Source: BP-191 sp035940575 | GTDB taxonomy: Bacteria; Actinomycetota; Actinomycetes; BP-191 | Assembly: GCA_035940575.1 (NCBI GenBank) | Contig: DASZER010000016.1 | Coordinates: 1 to 64,000 of the forward strand | Reading direction: 5' to 3' | DNA: 64,000 nt | In this document: positions 15,176 through 22,997 of the stretch, piece by piece | Layout of the letters: every line of letters starts with the position of its first letter | Numbering within the stretch: the stretch's first letter is position 1 | Notes under the pieces: model-generated | What the model was told of the DNA's origin: nothing | What the model saw: the letters and a program-made list of their open reading frames with translations, nothing else | Databases searched by the model: none | Position numbers and translations under genes: made by a program

Positions 15176-16122
15176 TCGCTCGGCGGCTCGAACTTGCTCG
15201 TGCGCGCCATGCCCGCCGCGCGGCCCTTGCCCGCGATGACGAGCGCCATCTTGCGCGACGCCTCGTCGATCATCTCGTCGCCGAGCATCACGGCGCCGCG
15301 CTTGCCGCCGGCCTCGGACGTGAAGAAGTCGTACGCGTCGAGGATCAGCTCGGCGTGGTCGTACTGCTCCTGGCTCGGCGAGTAGACGTCGTTCGCCGCG
15401 TCGATCTGGCCGGGGTGCAGCACCCACTTGCCGTCGAAGCCGAGCGCGGCCGAGCGCTTCGCGACGGCGGTGAAGCCCTCGACGTCCTTGATCTGCAGGT
15501 ACGGCCCGTCGATGGCCTGCAGGTCGTACGTCCGCGCCGCCATGAGGATGCGCATGAGGATGTAGTGGTACGGGTCGCCGTTGTAGTCGGGGTGCGGGGC
15601 GCCGACGACGAGCGACTTCATGTTGATGCTCGCCATGAAGTCGGCGGGGCCGAAGATGATCGTCTCGACGCGGTCGCTCGCGCCGGCGATGGCGTCGACG
15701 TTGACGAGGCCCTTGGCGTTCTCGATCTGAGCCTCGATGCCGATGCGGTTCTCGAAGCCCATCGTCTGCTCGATCTGCGTGAGCAGCAGGTCCAGCCAGA
15801 CGACCTGCTCGGCCGTCTGCACCTTGGGCAGCATCACGCAGTCGAGGTTCTGGCCCGCGCCCTCGACCACGGTGATGACGTCGCGGTACGTCCACTTCGT
15901 CGTGAGGTCGTTGACCCGCACCACGCGCGTCTTGTCGCCCCAGCCGCCGTCGTTGAGCGCGGCGACGACGTTGGCCCGCGCCTCCTCCTTGGCGAGCGGC
16001 GCGACGGAGTCCTCGAGGTCGAGGAACACCTGGTCGGCGGCCAGGCCCTGGGCCTTGCCGAGCATCTTCGGCGACGACCCGGGGACGGCGAGGCAGGAAC
16101 GGCGGGGGCGCAGTCGTGACAT
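15172..16122 (-). CDS. HpcH/HpaI (CitE-like) lyase, probable malyl-CoA/beta-methylmalyl-CoA lyase
   Basis: TIM-barrel, Mg-dependent CoA lyase of 316 residues. CitE-like signatures are RRSCLAVPGSSPKMLGKAQG, VFLDLEDSVAPLAKEEAR, MLPKVQTAEQV, IGIEAQIENAKGLVNVDAIA with the catalytic glutamate, FGPADFMASINMKSLVVG and GFDGKWVLHPGQIDAAND. The full pattern, ending GKGRAAGMARTSKFE, is what I recall for Mcl of the streptomycete ethylmalonyl-CoA cluster, which splits beta-methylmalyl-CoA into glyoxylate and propionyl-CoA. TAGCAT lies 7 bases before the ATG with no Shine-Dalgarno. Confidence 0.88.
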   Translation of the reverse strand: MSRLRPRRSCLAVPGSSPKMLGKAQGLAADQVFLDLEDSVAPLAKEEARANVVAALNDGGWGDKTRVVRVNDLTTKWTYRDVITVVEGAGQNLDCVMLPKVQTAEQVVWLDLLLTQIEQTMGFENRIGIEAQIENAKGLVNVDAIAGASDRVETIIFGPADFMASINMKSLVVGAPHPDYNGDPYHYILMRILMAARTYDLQAIDGPYLQIKDVEGFTAVAKRSAALGFDGKWVLHPGQIDAANDVYSPSQEQYDHAELILDAYDFFTSEAGGKRGAVMLGDEMIDEASRKMALVIAGKGRAAGMARTSKFEPPSE

Positions 16123-16129
16123 GGCCCGG

Positions 16130-16135
16130 ATGCTA
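16130..16135 (-). promoter_or_regulatory. Putative leaderless -10 hexamer TAGCAT
   Basis: On the minus strand, exactly 7 bases before ATG 16122 of the CitE-like lyase; no ribosome binding site in between. Confidence 0.5.
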
Positions 16136-16143
16136 CCGAGCGC

Positions 16144-17112
16144 TCACTCCACGACAGGAACGCCCGCCACCGCGGGCCGCCGCGACCCCGCGCGGATGAC
16201 GAGCACGACGCCCGAGACGATCACCGCCGCGGCCGGTGCGGCCTGCCACCGCGGCACCTCGTCGAGGAACGCCCACGCCAGCGCGACCGCCCCCACGATC
16301 TCGAACAGGATCGAGATGGAGACGACGGTCGGGCTCGTCGTCTTCAGCACGACGTTGAACACGCTGTGCCCCAGGAGCTGCGCGCCGACCGTGAGGCCGA
16401 CGATGCACCACCACGTCCGCGCGTCGAAGCCCACGAACCGCGTCCTCGTCACGCCGATGAGGCCCAGGAGCAGCACGGCACAGGTGGCGTAGCAGACGGT
16501 CGTGTAGACGGTCGTCGTGACGGTGCGGCGCACCTCGGCGCCGACGGTGACGTACGCCGCCGCGAAGAAGCCGCCCACGAGCGCGAGCAGGTCGCCGCCG
16601 AGCGCGCGCGCGTCGAAGTGCAGGTCGATGCCGGTCAGCAACGCCGCGCCGAGGACGGCCAGCCAGATGCCCGCCCAGCCCATCGCGGGCACGCGGTCGC
16701 CCTGCGAGCGCGCGATCAGCGCGGCCCACACCGGCTGCGTGGCGACGAGCGCGGTCGAGGACGCGACGGAGGTGAACGACAGCGACGGGATCCAGGTCGC
16801 GAAGTGCAGGGCCAGCAGCACGCCCGCCGCCAGCGCGAGCCGCCGCTCGCGGCCGTGCAGCGAGGTCAGCTCCTCGCGGTTGCGGAACCACGCCCACGGC
16901 GCGAGCACCCCGGCCGCCGCGGCGTTGCGCCAGAACGCCACCGCGAACGCCGGCGCCGCCGCCGCGCGGATGAACGGCGCGCTGGTCGACACCGCGCTCA
17001 CGCCGAGCACGATGAGCAGCACGTCGCGGGGCGGGGGCCTGTCGAGGACGCCGACGCGGTCGCTCGCCGTCCGTTCGGTCGGCCGTTCGGTCGGCGTTCG
17101 GTCGGCGGACAT
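16144..17112 (-). CDS. EamA/DMT-family transporter
   Basis: Ten-helix drug/metabolite transporter of 322 residues. Hydrophobic spans alternate regularly (for example VLLIVLGVSAVSTSAPFIRA, ALAAGVLLALHFATWIPSLS, STALVATQPVWAALIA, IVSGVVLVIR), and the repeated EamA domain is recognisable by the FTSVASSTALVATQPVW and TTSPTVVSISILFEIVGAVA segments. The cytosolic N-terminus has a short TPTERPTERT stretch. Substrate unknown. Start ATG 17112 is 7 bases from a TATAGT -10 that is shared, as a palindrome, with the divergent gene at 17136. Confidence 0.88.
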   Translation of the reverse strand: MSADRTPTERPTERTASDRVGVLDRPPPRDVLLIVLGVSAVSTSAPFIRAAAAPAFAVAFWRNAAAAGVLAPWAWFRNREELTSLHGRERRLALAAGVLLALHFATWIPSLSFTSVASSTALVATQPVWAALIARSQGDRVPAMGWAGIWLAVLGAALLTGIDLHFDARALGGDLLALVGGFFAAAYVTVGAEVRRTVTTTVYTTVCYATCAVLLLGLIGVTRTRFVGFDARTWWCIVGLTVGAQLLGHSVFNVVLKTTSPTVVSISILFEIVGAVALAWAFLDEVPRWQAAPAAAVIVSGVVLVIRAGSRRPAVAGVPVVE

Positions 17113-17119
17113 CGGCCCG

Positions 17120-17127
17120 ACTATAGT
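17120..17127. promoter_or_regulatory. Palindromic bidirectional -10 element ACTATAGT
   Basis: ACTATAGT reads TATAGT on both strands. On the minus strand it is 7 bases before ATG 17112; on the plus strand it is 8 bases before ATG 17136. Only 23 bases separate the two start codons and neither has a Shine-Dalgarno, so both genes probably use this one element for leaderless transcripts. Confidence 0.6.
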
Positions 17128-17135
17128 TTCGGCCC

Positions 17136-18065
17136 ATGCCACGGGCTCGCCTGCGCTACGCCATCGCGATCGACGACAACCTCCACAGGTCCGGCTCCGG
17201 CGACCCCGTCGTGCACGTCTACGGCAGCCGCGGCGGCGCCACGCAGCCGTTCGTCGTGCGCCGCGGGTGGTCGGGCCCGCAGGGCGCGTACGTCGAGGAG
17301 TTCCGCGTCGTGCGCTCCTCCGACCGGCTCACGATGTACCGCTCGGGCCCGCGCATCGTGGAGCTCGCCGGCGAGTACTACACGAACGACGTCGAGGACC
17401 TCGTGCGCGGCGTCGAGCTCGAGGTCGGCGACTACGAGCTCGTCTTCACGATCGACAACGAGCCGGTCCCCGGCGTTCCCGTCTTCGTCGAGCCCGGCCC
17501 CGGCGCCGTCGGCGGCGCGCCCGTCGCGGTCGACCCGCTGATCGAGGAGACGACGAAGAAGTCGGAGCTGGTCTGGCTGTCCTACCCCGGCCTCGAGGGC
17601 CAGTCGGCGCGGCCCGCGTGGCACGTCTGGCACAAGGGCGCGGTCTACGTCGTGTTCGACGGCTCGGAGCAGCACATGCCCGGCCTCGACGAGGCCGACT
17701 CCGCGATCGTCGCCGTGCGGTCGAAGGACAAGTGGGGCCTGCTCGTCGCCTGGCGCGCCGCCAACGAGCTGGTCCCGCCCGGCTCCCCCGCCTGGAACGA
17801 GGTCGTGCCGCTGCTCGTCGGCAAGCGCCTCAACAACCGCGACGGCGACGCCGCCGGCGACCGCTGGGCGCGCGAGTGCAAGGTCGCCCGCCTCGTGCCG
17901 ACAGGCGAGCTCGTGGAGAGCCCGCAGGACTTCGACTGGTCCGCGCGCTCGGAGGCGCCCGCGCCGTCGCCCGCGACGACCGAGACGCGCGTCCCGATGA
18001 CGCTGCACGGCAAGTCCCGCCGCCCGGCCGACCAGTCGCCCGAGCGGCCGTTCCTCCGCCGCTAG
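17136..18065 (+). CDS. Conserved hypothetical protein, 309 aa
   Basis: No function recognised. The N-terminal 130 residues are beta-rich and resemble a sandwich domain (YAIAIDDNLHRSGSGDPVVH, EFRVVRSSDRLTMYRSGPR, ELEVGDYELVFTIDNEPVPG). The central part (ELVWLSYPGL, AWHVWHKGAVYVVFDGSEQH, DSAIVAVRSKDKWGLLVAWR) has a split-barrel look recalling pyridoxamine-phosphate-oxidase-like proteins, which is only a suggestion. The C-terminus is disordered and Pro/Arg-rich. No signal peptide. Leaderless start. Its TAG stop forms the first bases of the inverted-repeat element at 18063. Confidence 0.68.
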   Translation: MPRARLRYAIAIDDNLHRSGSGDPVVHVYGSRGGATQPFVVRRGWSGPQGAYVEEFRVVRSSDRLTMYRSGPRIVELAGEYYTNDVEDLVRGVELEVGDYELVFTIDNEPVPGVPVFVEPGPGAVGGAPVAVDPLIEETTKKSELVWLSYPGLEGQSARPAWHVWHKGAVYVVFDGSEQHMPGLDEADSAIVAVRSKDKWGLLVAWRAANELVPPGSPAWNEVVPLLVGKRLNNRDGDAAGDRWARECKVARLVPTGELVESPQDFDWSARSEAPAPSPATTETRVPMTLHGKSRRPADQSPERPFLRR

Positions 18066-18150
18066 GAGGGCTCTGCGAAACTCGGCCCGTCGCGAGCCGA
18101 GGGCCGCGCGGGCTCGGCGTAGCAGGGCGCGGTTTCGCAGAACCCTCCTG
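18063..18150. repeat. Intergenic inverted-repeat element, short copy
   Basis: TAGGAGGGCTCTGCGAAAC (18063-18081) faces GTTTCGCAGAACCCTCC (from 18132), one mismatch from the perfect repeat of the 9095 copy. The core keeps GTCGCGAGCCGAGGGCCGCG and GCGGGCTCGGCGTAGCAGGG, directly joined, so it looks like the long copy with an internal deletion of about 80 bases. Between convergent genes. Confidence 0.8.
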
Positions 18151-18151
18151 G

Positions 18152-19141
18152 CTACTCCGCCTCCGCGCGGTCGTCGGGCGGCACGTCCCGCTCGCACACC
18201 CACTCCGTGCTCGAGATCCAGTTCGGGCCGTGGTACGAGGGGCCGTACGGCCGGTGGTACGTGTTCGCCGCCGCGAAGTTGGAGTACTCCCACGGCAGCG
18301 CGCGGCACGCCGACACCGCGAGCAGGAAGTCGTTGAGCAGCTCGTCGTCGGGCGCCGGGTCGGGCCTCGCCGGCGGCGGGCCCACATCCCCTGGCGTCAC
18401 GCGGACCGAGAGCAGGTCCTCCTCGTCGCCGCCGGGGTACCGCGCGCGCAGCTCCACGCCGCCGCGCCACCGCTCCACGACCACGGCCTCCGCGAGGTAG
18501 TCGTCGTCCTGCTGGTCGCGGCACGCGCGCCGCGCGTCCGCCACCTCGTCGGCGACCGCCCCGCGCAGCGGCGCGAGGTCGACCGTCCAGCGGTCCCTGT
18601 CGCCTGTGGGCCGGAAGTCCGGCTCCAACGCGTCGAGCTCCGCCTCGACGGCGTCCTCGACCTTCAGGGCGGGCTTCTCGCAGCCCTCCGCCGGGCGCAG
18701 GAGCCAGATGGCGACGGGCGGCGCCAGCAGCGGCGCGACGTGATCGCGGAACGGCCACTGGAACTCCGACCCGCCGTAGAACCTCCCGCTCGCCAACGGC
18801 ATCAGGCGCTCGTTCGCGACGCCCGCCCCTCGCGCGTCGAGGTGCGCGACGAGCGCCCCGACCTCGCGGCGGACGAGCGCGGCGTCGTACGGCTCCGACC
18901 TGGTGTAGACGTTGCCGGCCTGCGTCCGCCAGAACACGCCCGACCAGCGCGCCGCCGGCGTCGGGTCGCTCCCCTCGGCCGGGAACGCGAAGCGCCCGGC
19001 GCGCACGTCGTCGGGGAGGAACGACAGCACCGACCGCGCGCCGTCGAGCACCGCGTCGAGCGGGTCGCCGGACCGTTGCGGCGTCACGAGCGCCACCGAC
19101 GCCACCGCCACGGCGAGCGCGGCGACGGTCGTGCGGTTCAT
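18152..19141 (-). CDS. Exported or membrane-anchored protein of unknown function
   Basis: A 329-residue protein starting MNRTTVAALAVAVASVALVT, a signal peptide or anchor. The rest is soluble and charged, with RWSGVFWRTQAGNVYTRSEP, RFYGGSEFQWPFRDHVAPLL, RRACRDQQDDDYLAEAVVVE and a terminal aromatic part, NTYHRPYGPSYHGPNWISST then EWVCERD. Several cysteines could form disulfides. I recognise no family. ATG 19141 overlaps the phzF-like stop by 4 bases, so it is cotranscribed after that gene. Confidence 0.68.
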   Translation of the reverse strand: MNRTTVAALAVAVASVALVTPQRSGDPLDAVLDGARSVLSFLPDDVRAGRFAFPAEGSDPTPAARWSGVFWRTQAGNVYTRSEPYDAALVRREVGALVAHLDARGAGVANERLMPLASGRFYGGSEFQWPFRDHVAPLLAPPVAIWLLRPAEGCEKPALKVEDAVEAELDALEPDFRPTGDRDRWTVDLAPLRGAVADEVADARRACRDQQDDDYLAEAVVVERWRGGVELRARYPGGDEEDLLSVRVTPGDVGPPPARPDPAPDDELLNDFLLAVSACRALPWEYSNFAAANTYHRPYGPSYHGPNWISSTEWVCERDVPPDDRAEAE

Positions 19142-20010
19142 GCCGCGGGCGTACCCCGCACGTCGTCGGGCACGCGGATCACGCCCGCCGCGACGGCCAC
19201 GGCGCCGCCCGCGACGCGGCACTCGACGGCCTCGCCGCCGCGCGTCACGACGGTGCCCTCGATGCGGCTGGGACGGCCCATCTCGACGCCCTGGCTGACG
19301 GCGTACGTCGTCTCGCCGTCGGCGGGGACGTAGCCTGCCGCCGCGAGCCACGCGCCGAACGCCGCCGCCGCCGAGCCCGTCGCCGGGTCCTCCAGGACTC
19401 CGGCACCCGCCGCGAACACCCGCGCGTGCGACGTGCGCGCCGCCGCGTCCCACGCGAACACCACGACGCCCGCCGTCCCGCCCGACACCTCGCGCAGCCG
19501 TACCGAGTCGGGTACCGCGCGCGCGACGTCGGCGGCGGACACCTCGACGTAGACGAACGGCAGCCCCGCGGTGCACTCCCGCGCCTCGCCCTCGCCGTCG
19601 AGGCCGGCCGCGCGGAGGTACGGCGCGCCGTCGACCGGCGCCGACACCGACGGCGTCCCCGCCGTCAGCTCGACGCGCTCGGCGGAGACGGAAAGCGGGA
19701 GGTCGCCGGCGCCGCAGCGTTGCGTGACCGCGCCGGCGCGGAGGCGTTCGAGCGAGTGCAGCAGCCACGCGGTGCCGACCGACGGGTGGCCCGCGAACGG
19801 CAGCTCCGTCTCCGGCGTGAAGATCCGCAGCGTGTACGACTCCTGCGTGACGGCGAGCGGGAACGCCGTCTCCGACAGGTTGAACTCCTTGGCGATCGCC
19901 TGGAGCGACGCCGTCGGCACGTCCTCCGCGTCGAGCACCACGGCGAGCGGGTTGCCCGCGTAGGCGCGGTCGGTGAACACGTCGACCACGTGGTACGGCA
20001 GCTCCTTCAC
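19138..20010 (-). CDS. PhzF-family isomerase/epimerase-like protein
   Basis: Diaminopimelate-epimerase fold of 290 residues. PhzF signatures: ELPYHVVDVFTDRAYAGNPL at the N-terminus, NLSETAF with the catalytic glutamate near residue 47, ELPFAGHPSVGTAWLL, and EDPATGSAAAAFGAWLAAAG in the second half. Homologs isomerise small acids in secondary metabolism, but most family members have unknown substrates and no phenazine genes are nearby. GTG start at 20010 with TAGGCT 7 bases upstream. Confidence 0.88.
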   Translation of the reverse strand: MKELPYHVVDVFTDRAYAGNPLAVVLDAEDVPTASLQAIAKEFNLSETAFPLAVTQESYTLRIFTPETELPFAGHPSVGTAWLLHSLERLRAGAVTQRCGAGDLPLSVSAERVELTAGTPSVSAPVDGAPYLRAAGLDGEGEARECTAGLPFVYVEVSAADVARAVPDSVRLREVSGGTAGVVVFAWDAAARTSHARVFAAGAGVLEDPATGSAAAAFGAWLAAAGYVPADGETTYAVSQGVEMGRPSRIEGTVVTRGGEAVECRVAGGAVAVAAGVIRVPDDVRGTPAA

Positions 20011-20017
20011 GGCTCCC

Positions 20018-20023
20018 AGCCTA
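20018..20023 (-). promoter_or_regulatory. Putative leaderless -10 hexamer TAGGCT
   Basis: Minus strand, 7 bases before GTG 20010 of the phzF-like gene. It lies only 9 bases from the opposite-strand hexamer at 20033, giving a 35-base divergent promoter region. Confidence 0.45.
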
Positions 20024-20032
20024 GGGCGGCGG

Positions 20033-20038
20033 TAGCCT
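20033..20038 (+). promoter_or_regulatory. Putative leaderless -10 hexamer TAGCCT
   Basis: Exactly 7 bases before ATG 20046 of the MgtE-N/CBS gene, with no Shine-Dalgarno sequence. Confidence 0.45.
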
Positions 20039-20045
20039 CGCGAGC

Positions 20046-21299
20046 ATGACGACGGCCACCACGCGCGTGTTCTGCGCGCGACTCTCGGGGCTCGTCGTGT
20101 TCGACCCCAACGGCGACCAGGTCGGCCGCGTCCGCGACGTCGTCGCGATCCTGCGCCTCGGCGGCCAGCCGCCGCGCGTGCTCGGCCTCGTGCTCGACGT
20201 GCAGCGGCGGCGGATCTTCGTGCCGATCCTGCGGGTGCGCTCGTTCGACGCGTCGCAGGTCGTCCTCGCGAGCGGGACGGTCTCGCTGCGCCGCTTCGAG
20301 CGCCGCGCCGAGGAGACGCTCGTCCTCCAGGACCTGCTCGACCGCCGCGTCGACGTGCTCGAGACCGGCGAGCAGGTCGTCGTCTACGACTGCGCGATGG
20401 AGCAGACGCGTACCGGCGACTGGCAGCTCACCCGCGTCGCCGTGCGCCGGCCGGGGCGCGGCGTTCGCAGGCGCGGCCACGAGCAGGAGCTGCGCTGGGA
20501 CGAGGTCAGCGGCTTCGCCCTCACCGAGGACAACCAGGGCGCCGACAACCTGCTGGCGGCGTACGAGGGCCTGCGCCCCGCCGACCTCGCGAACGAGCTG
20601 CACAACCTCTCCGACAAGCGCCGCATCGAGGTCGCCGCGGCGCTCGACGACGAGCGGCTCGCGGACGTCCTGGAGGAGCTGCCCGAGGACGAGCAGGTCG
20701 AGATCATCGAGACCCTCGACGCCGAGCGCGCCGCCGACGTCCTCGAGGCGATGTCGCCCGACGACGCCGCCGACCTGCTCGCCGAGATGTCGGAGGCCGA
20801 CGCCGCGCGCCTGCTGGAGCGGATGGAGCCCGACGAGGCGGAGCCGGTACGCCGCCTGCTCCTCTACGCCGACAACACGGCCGGCGGTCTCATGACGACC
20901 GAGCCGATCATCCTGCTGCCGAACGCCACCGTCGCCGAGGCGCTCGCGCACGTCCGCAACCCCGACCTCTCCCCCGCGCTCGCGTCGCAGGTCTACGTCT
21001 GCCGCGCGCCCACGGAGACGCCGACCGGACGCTTCCTCGGCATCTGCCACATCCAGCGGCTGCTCCGCGAGCCCCCGTCGGCGCTCGTGTCCTCGATCGT
21101 GGACACCGACCTCGACCCGCTCGGCGCCGACGCGTCGCTGCGCCAGGTCACGCAGCACCTGGCGACGTACAACCTCACGGCGGTCCCGATCGTGGACGAG
21201 GGCCACCACCTGCTCGGCGCGGTCACGGTCGACGACGTGCTCGACCACCTCCTGCCCGAGAACTGGCGCGAGGAGGAGGTGGACGGTGGCGCGGGCTAG
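20046..21299 (+). CDS. Soluble MgtE-N/CBS domain protein with N-terminal PRC-like domain
   Basis: A 417-residue cytosolic protein combining a PRC-barrel-like start (ARLSGLVVFDPNGDQVGRVR, residues ~10-100), the helical MgtE_N superhelix (LANELHNLSDKRRIEVAAAL through DDAADLLAEMSEADAARLLE, ~190-280) and a CBS pair (GLMTTEPIILLPNATVAEAL and YNLTAVPIVDEGHHLLGAVT, ~285-400). The five-helix membrane channel of true MgtE magnesium transporters is absent, so it cannot be a transporter alone; it may sense Mg or adenine nucleotides. It overlaps the DUF1003 gene by 14 bases. The pairing with DUF1003 and Mrp is common in actinomycetes. Confidence 0.88.
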   Translation: MTTATTRVFCARLSGLVVFDPNGDQVGRVRDVVAILRLGGQPPRVLGLVLDVQRRRIFVPILRVRSFDASQVVLASGTVSLRRFERRAEETLVLQDLLDRRVDVLETGEQVVVYDCAMEQTRTGDWQLTRVAVRRPGRGVRRRGHEQELRWDEVSGFALTEDNQGADNLLAAYEGLRPADLANELHNLSDKRRIEVAAALDDERLADVLEELPEDEQVEIIETLDAERAADVLEAMSPDDAADLLAEMSEADAARLLERMEPDEAEPVRRLLLYADNTAGGLMTTEPIILLPNATVAEALAHVRNPDLSPALASQVYVCRAPTETPTGRFLGICHIQRLLREPPSALVSSIVDTDLDPLGADASLRQVTQHLATYNLTAVPIVDEGHHLLGAVTVDDVLDHLLPENWREEEVDGGAG

Positions 21300-21843
21300 G
21301 GACCGGCTGGACCAGCCGCGCGTCCTGCGCCGGGGCCTGCCGCGCCCGCACTACGACCCGGACGCGTTCGGGCGGTTCTCGGAGACGATCGCGCGGTTCA
21401 TCGGGACCGCGCGGTTCCTCGTCATCCAGACGATCATCTGCCTGCTCTGGGTCGGCTACAACGGCTACTTCGGGCTGCAGGCGCACCGCGCGAACGAGGA
21501 GTGCCGCGACCTGCGCCGCGCCAGCCCGGCCGCCGAGTGCCGCGACGACAGGGACGTGTTCGACCCGTACCCGTTCATCCTGCTGACGCTCGCGCTGTCG
21601 CTGCAGGCGGCGTACGCCGCGCCGCTGATCCTGCTCGCGCAGAACCGCCAGGCCGACCGAGACCGGGTCTCGATGGAGGAGGACAGGGCGCAGTACGCGC
21701 GCTCCGTCGCGGACACCGAGTACCTCACCCGCGAGGTCGCGGCCGTCCGCCTCGCCCTGGGCGACGTCGCGACCCGCGACTTCCTGCGCTCCGAGCTCGC
21801 GCGCCTCGCCGAGGACCTCAAGGACGACGACAGCGGCGCGTAG
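21286..21843 (+). CDS. DUF1003 membrane protein
   Basis: A 185-residue protein with two membrane spans: FIGTARFLVIQTIICLLWVG and PYPFILLTLALSLQAAYAAP. The signatures FDPYPFILL and ILLAQNRQADRDR are diagnostic of DUF1003. Between the spans is an unusual 35-residue insertion with two cysteines (NEECRDLRR, ECRDDRD), which could form a disulfide outside. GTG start 21286 with AGGAGGAGG just upstream, inside the end of the MgtE-N/CBS gene, shows translational coupling. Function unknown. Confidence 0.88.
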   Translation: MARARDRLDQPRVLRRGLPRPHYDPDAFGRFSETIARFIGTARFLVIQTIICLLWVGYNGYFGLQAHRANEECRDLRRASPAAECRDDRDVFDPYPFILLTLALSLQAAYAAPLILLAQNRQADRDRVSMEEDRAQYARSVADTEYLTREVAAVRLALGDVATRDFLRSELARLAEDLKDDDSGA

Positions 21844-21847
21844 CCGG

Positions 21848-22426
21848 CTAGCGCAGGCGCCAGGAGCCGTCGCCGAACGCGTCGTCCAGCGCCTGGTCCG
21901 CGATGCCCGCGACGGAGTGCCCGTACGCCGGCTCGCCCGCGTCGGCGAGCGCCGCGAAGTCGTAGAACAGCGAGCCCGTCGTGATCTGCGGCGGCAGCAC
22001 GTCGACCGGGATCGACCACGTGATCGTGCTGCCGGTGACGGTCAGCGTGATGACGCTGTCGTAGACCTCGTCCGCGCACTCGGCCCACACCTCGCCCGGG
22101 ACGGTGCCGCCGAGCGTCATGAGCAGCGCGCCCGGCGTGTACCTGAACCACACGACGCCGCAGTCGCGCACGACGGACGACAGCTCGTAGGTGTACGGCA
22201 CGCCGTCCTTCGGCGGCGCGGCGAGCGTCATCGTCGCGACCAGGGCCTTGTCGTTGCCGCGGCCGCTGGTGCTCCACCTGGCGCTCACGATGTCGAGCTC
22301 GGCGGCGCCGGTGACGGCGTCGCCCTTCGGGTCGGTGATCTGCGGGCGGTTCGGCGAGGCGTACGCCGACGGCGCGAGCAGCGCGGTCGCGGCGGCGACG
22401 GCGGCGAGGAGCCGCGGTCGCGTCAC
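21848..22426 (-). CDS. Secreted TDPKGD-family protein, tandem copy 4
   Basis: A 192-residue exported protein, last of four tandem paralogs. GTG start 22426 overlaps the previous stop (GTGA). Signal peptide VTRPRLLAAVAAATALLAPS, then mature RPQITDPKGDAV and the family block ELDIVSARWSTSGRG. Conserved central cysteines in VRDCGVVWFRYTPG and AECADEVYDS, then TITWSIPVDVLPPQIT, FYDFAALADAGEPAYGHSVA and the terminal GDGSWRLR. Predicted all-beta, function unknown. Confidence 0.78.
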   Translation of the reverse strand: MTRPRLLAAVAAATALLAPSAYASPNRPQITDPKGDAVTGAAELDIVSARWSTSGRGNDKALVATMTLAAPPKDGVPYTYELSSVVRDCGVVWFRYTPGALLMTLGGTVPGEVWAECADEVYDSVITLTVTGSTITWSIPVDVLPPQITTGSLFYDFAALADAGEPAYGHSVAGIADQALDDAFGDGSWRLR

Positions 22427-22995
22427 GCCATCCGCCAGGAGCCGTCGCCCTGCGCGTAGTCGAGCGGCTCGTCGGCGATGCCGGCGACCGAGTAGCCGAA
22501 GATCGGCTCGCTCGCGTCGGCCAGCGCCTCGAACTTCGTGAACACCGCGCCCGGCCTGACCTGGGAGGGCAGCACCGCGACCGGCATCGACCACGTGATC
22601 GTGGTGCCCTTCACGGTCGTGGTGACGACGTCGTCGTAGATGCCGTCGCCGCAGGCGGCCCAGCCGGTGCTGACGTTGCCGTCCTGCCGCGCCGAGACGC
22701 TGCCCGGGTGGTAGGAGAACGACACCTCGCCGCAGTCGCGGACGTCCGCGCGGACGTGGTACGCGAACGGCACGCCGTCCTTCGGCGCCGCGGCGAGCGT
22801 CATCGTCACGACGAGCGCCTCGTCCGCGCCGCGACCGGCGGTGCTCCACCGCGCGCTGACGATGTCGAGCTCGGCCATCCCGCCGCGGACGTCGCCCTTG
22901 GCGTCGCGGACCTGGGGGCGGTCGGAGGCGCCGTACGCCGCAGGCGCGAGCAGCGCGGTCGCGGCCGCAACGGCCGCCACGAGTCGGAGTGCCAC
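22423..22995 (-). CDS. Secreted TDPKGD-family protein, tandem copy 3
   Basis: A 190-residue exported paralog. GTG start 22995, two bases after the previous stop. Signal peptide VALRLVAAVAAATALLAPAA, mature RPQVRDAKGDVRGG, then AELDIVSARWSTAGRG, VRDCGEVSFSYHPG, ACGDGIYDD, TITWSMPVAVLPSQVRPG and the terminal GDGSWRMA. Nearest relative is copy 4. Function unknown. Confidence 0.78.
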   Translation of the reverse strand: MALRLVAAVAAATALLAPAAYGASDRPQVRDAKGDVRGGMAELDIVSARWSTAGRGADEALVVTMTLAAAPKDGVPFAYHVRADVRDCGEVSFSYHPGSVSARQDGNVSTGWAACGDGIYDDVVTTTVKGTTITWSMPVAVLPSQVRPGAVFTKFEALADASEPIFGYSVAGIADEPLDYAQGDGSWRMA

Positions 22996-22997
22996 GG

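Noticed and set aside
19138..20010. Phenazine biosynthesis cluster around the PhzF-like gene
   Set aside because: No other phz genes are nearby; PhzF-like proteins are widespread with unknown roles.
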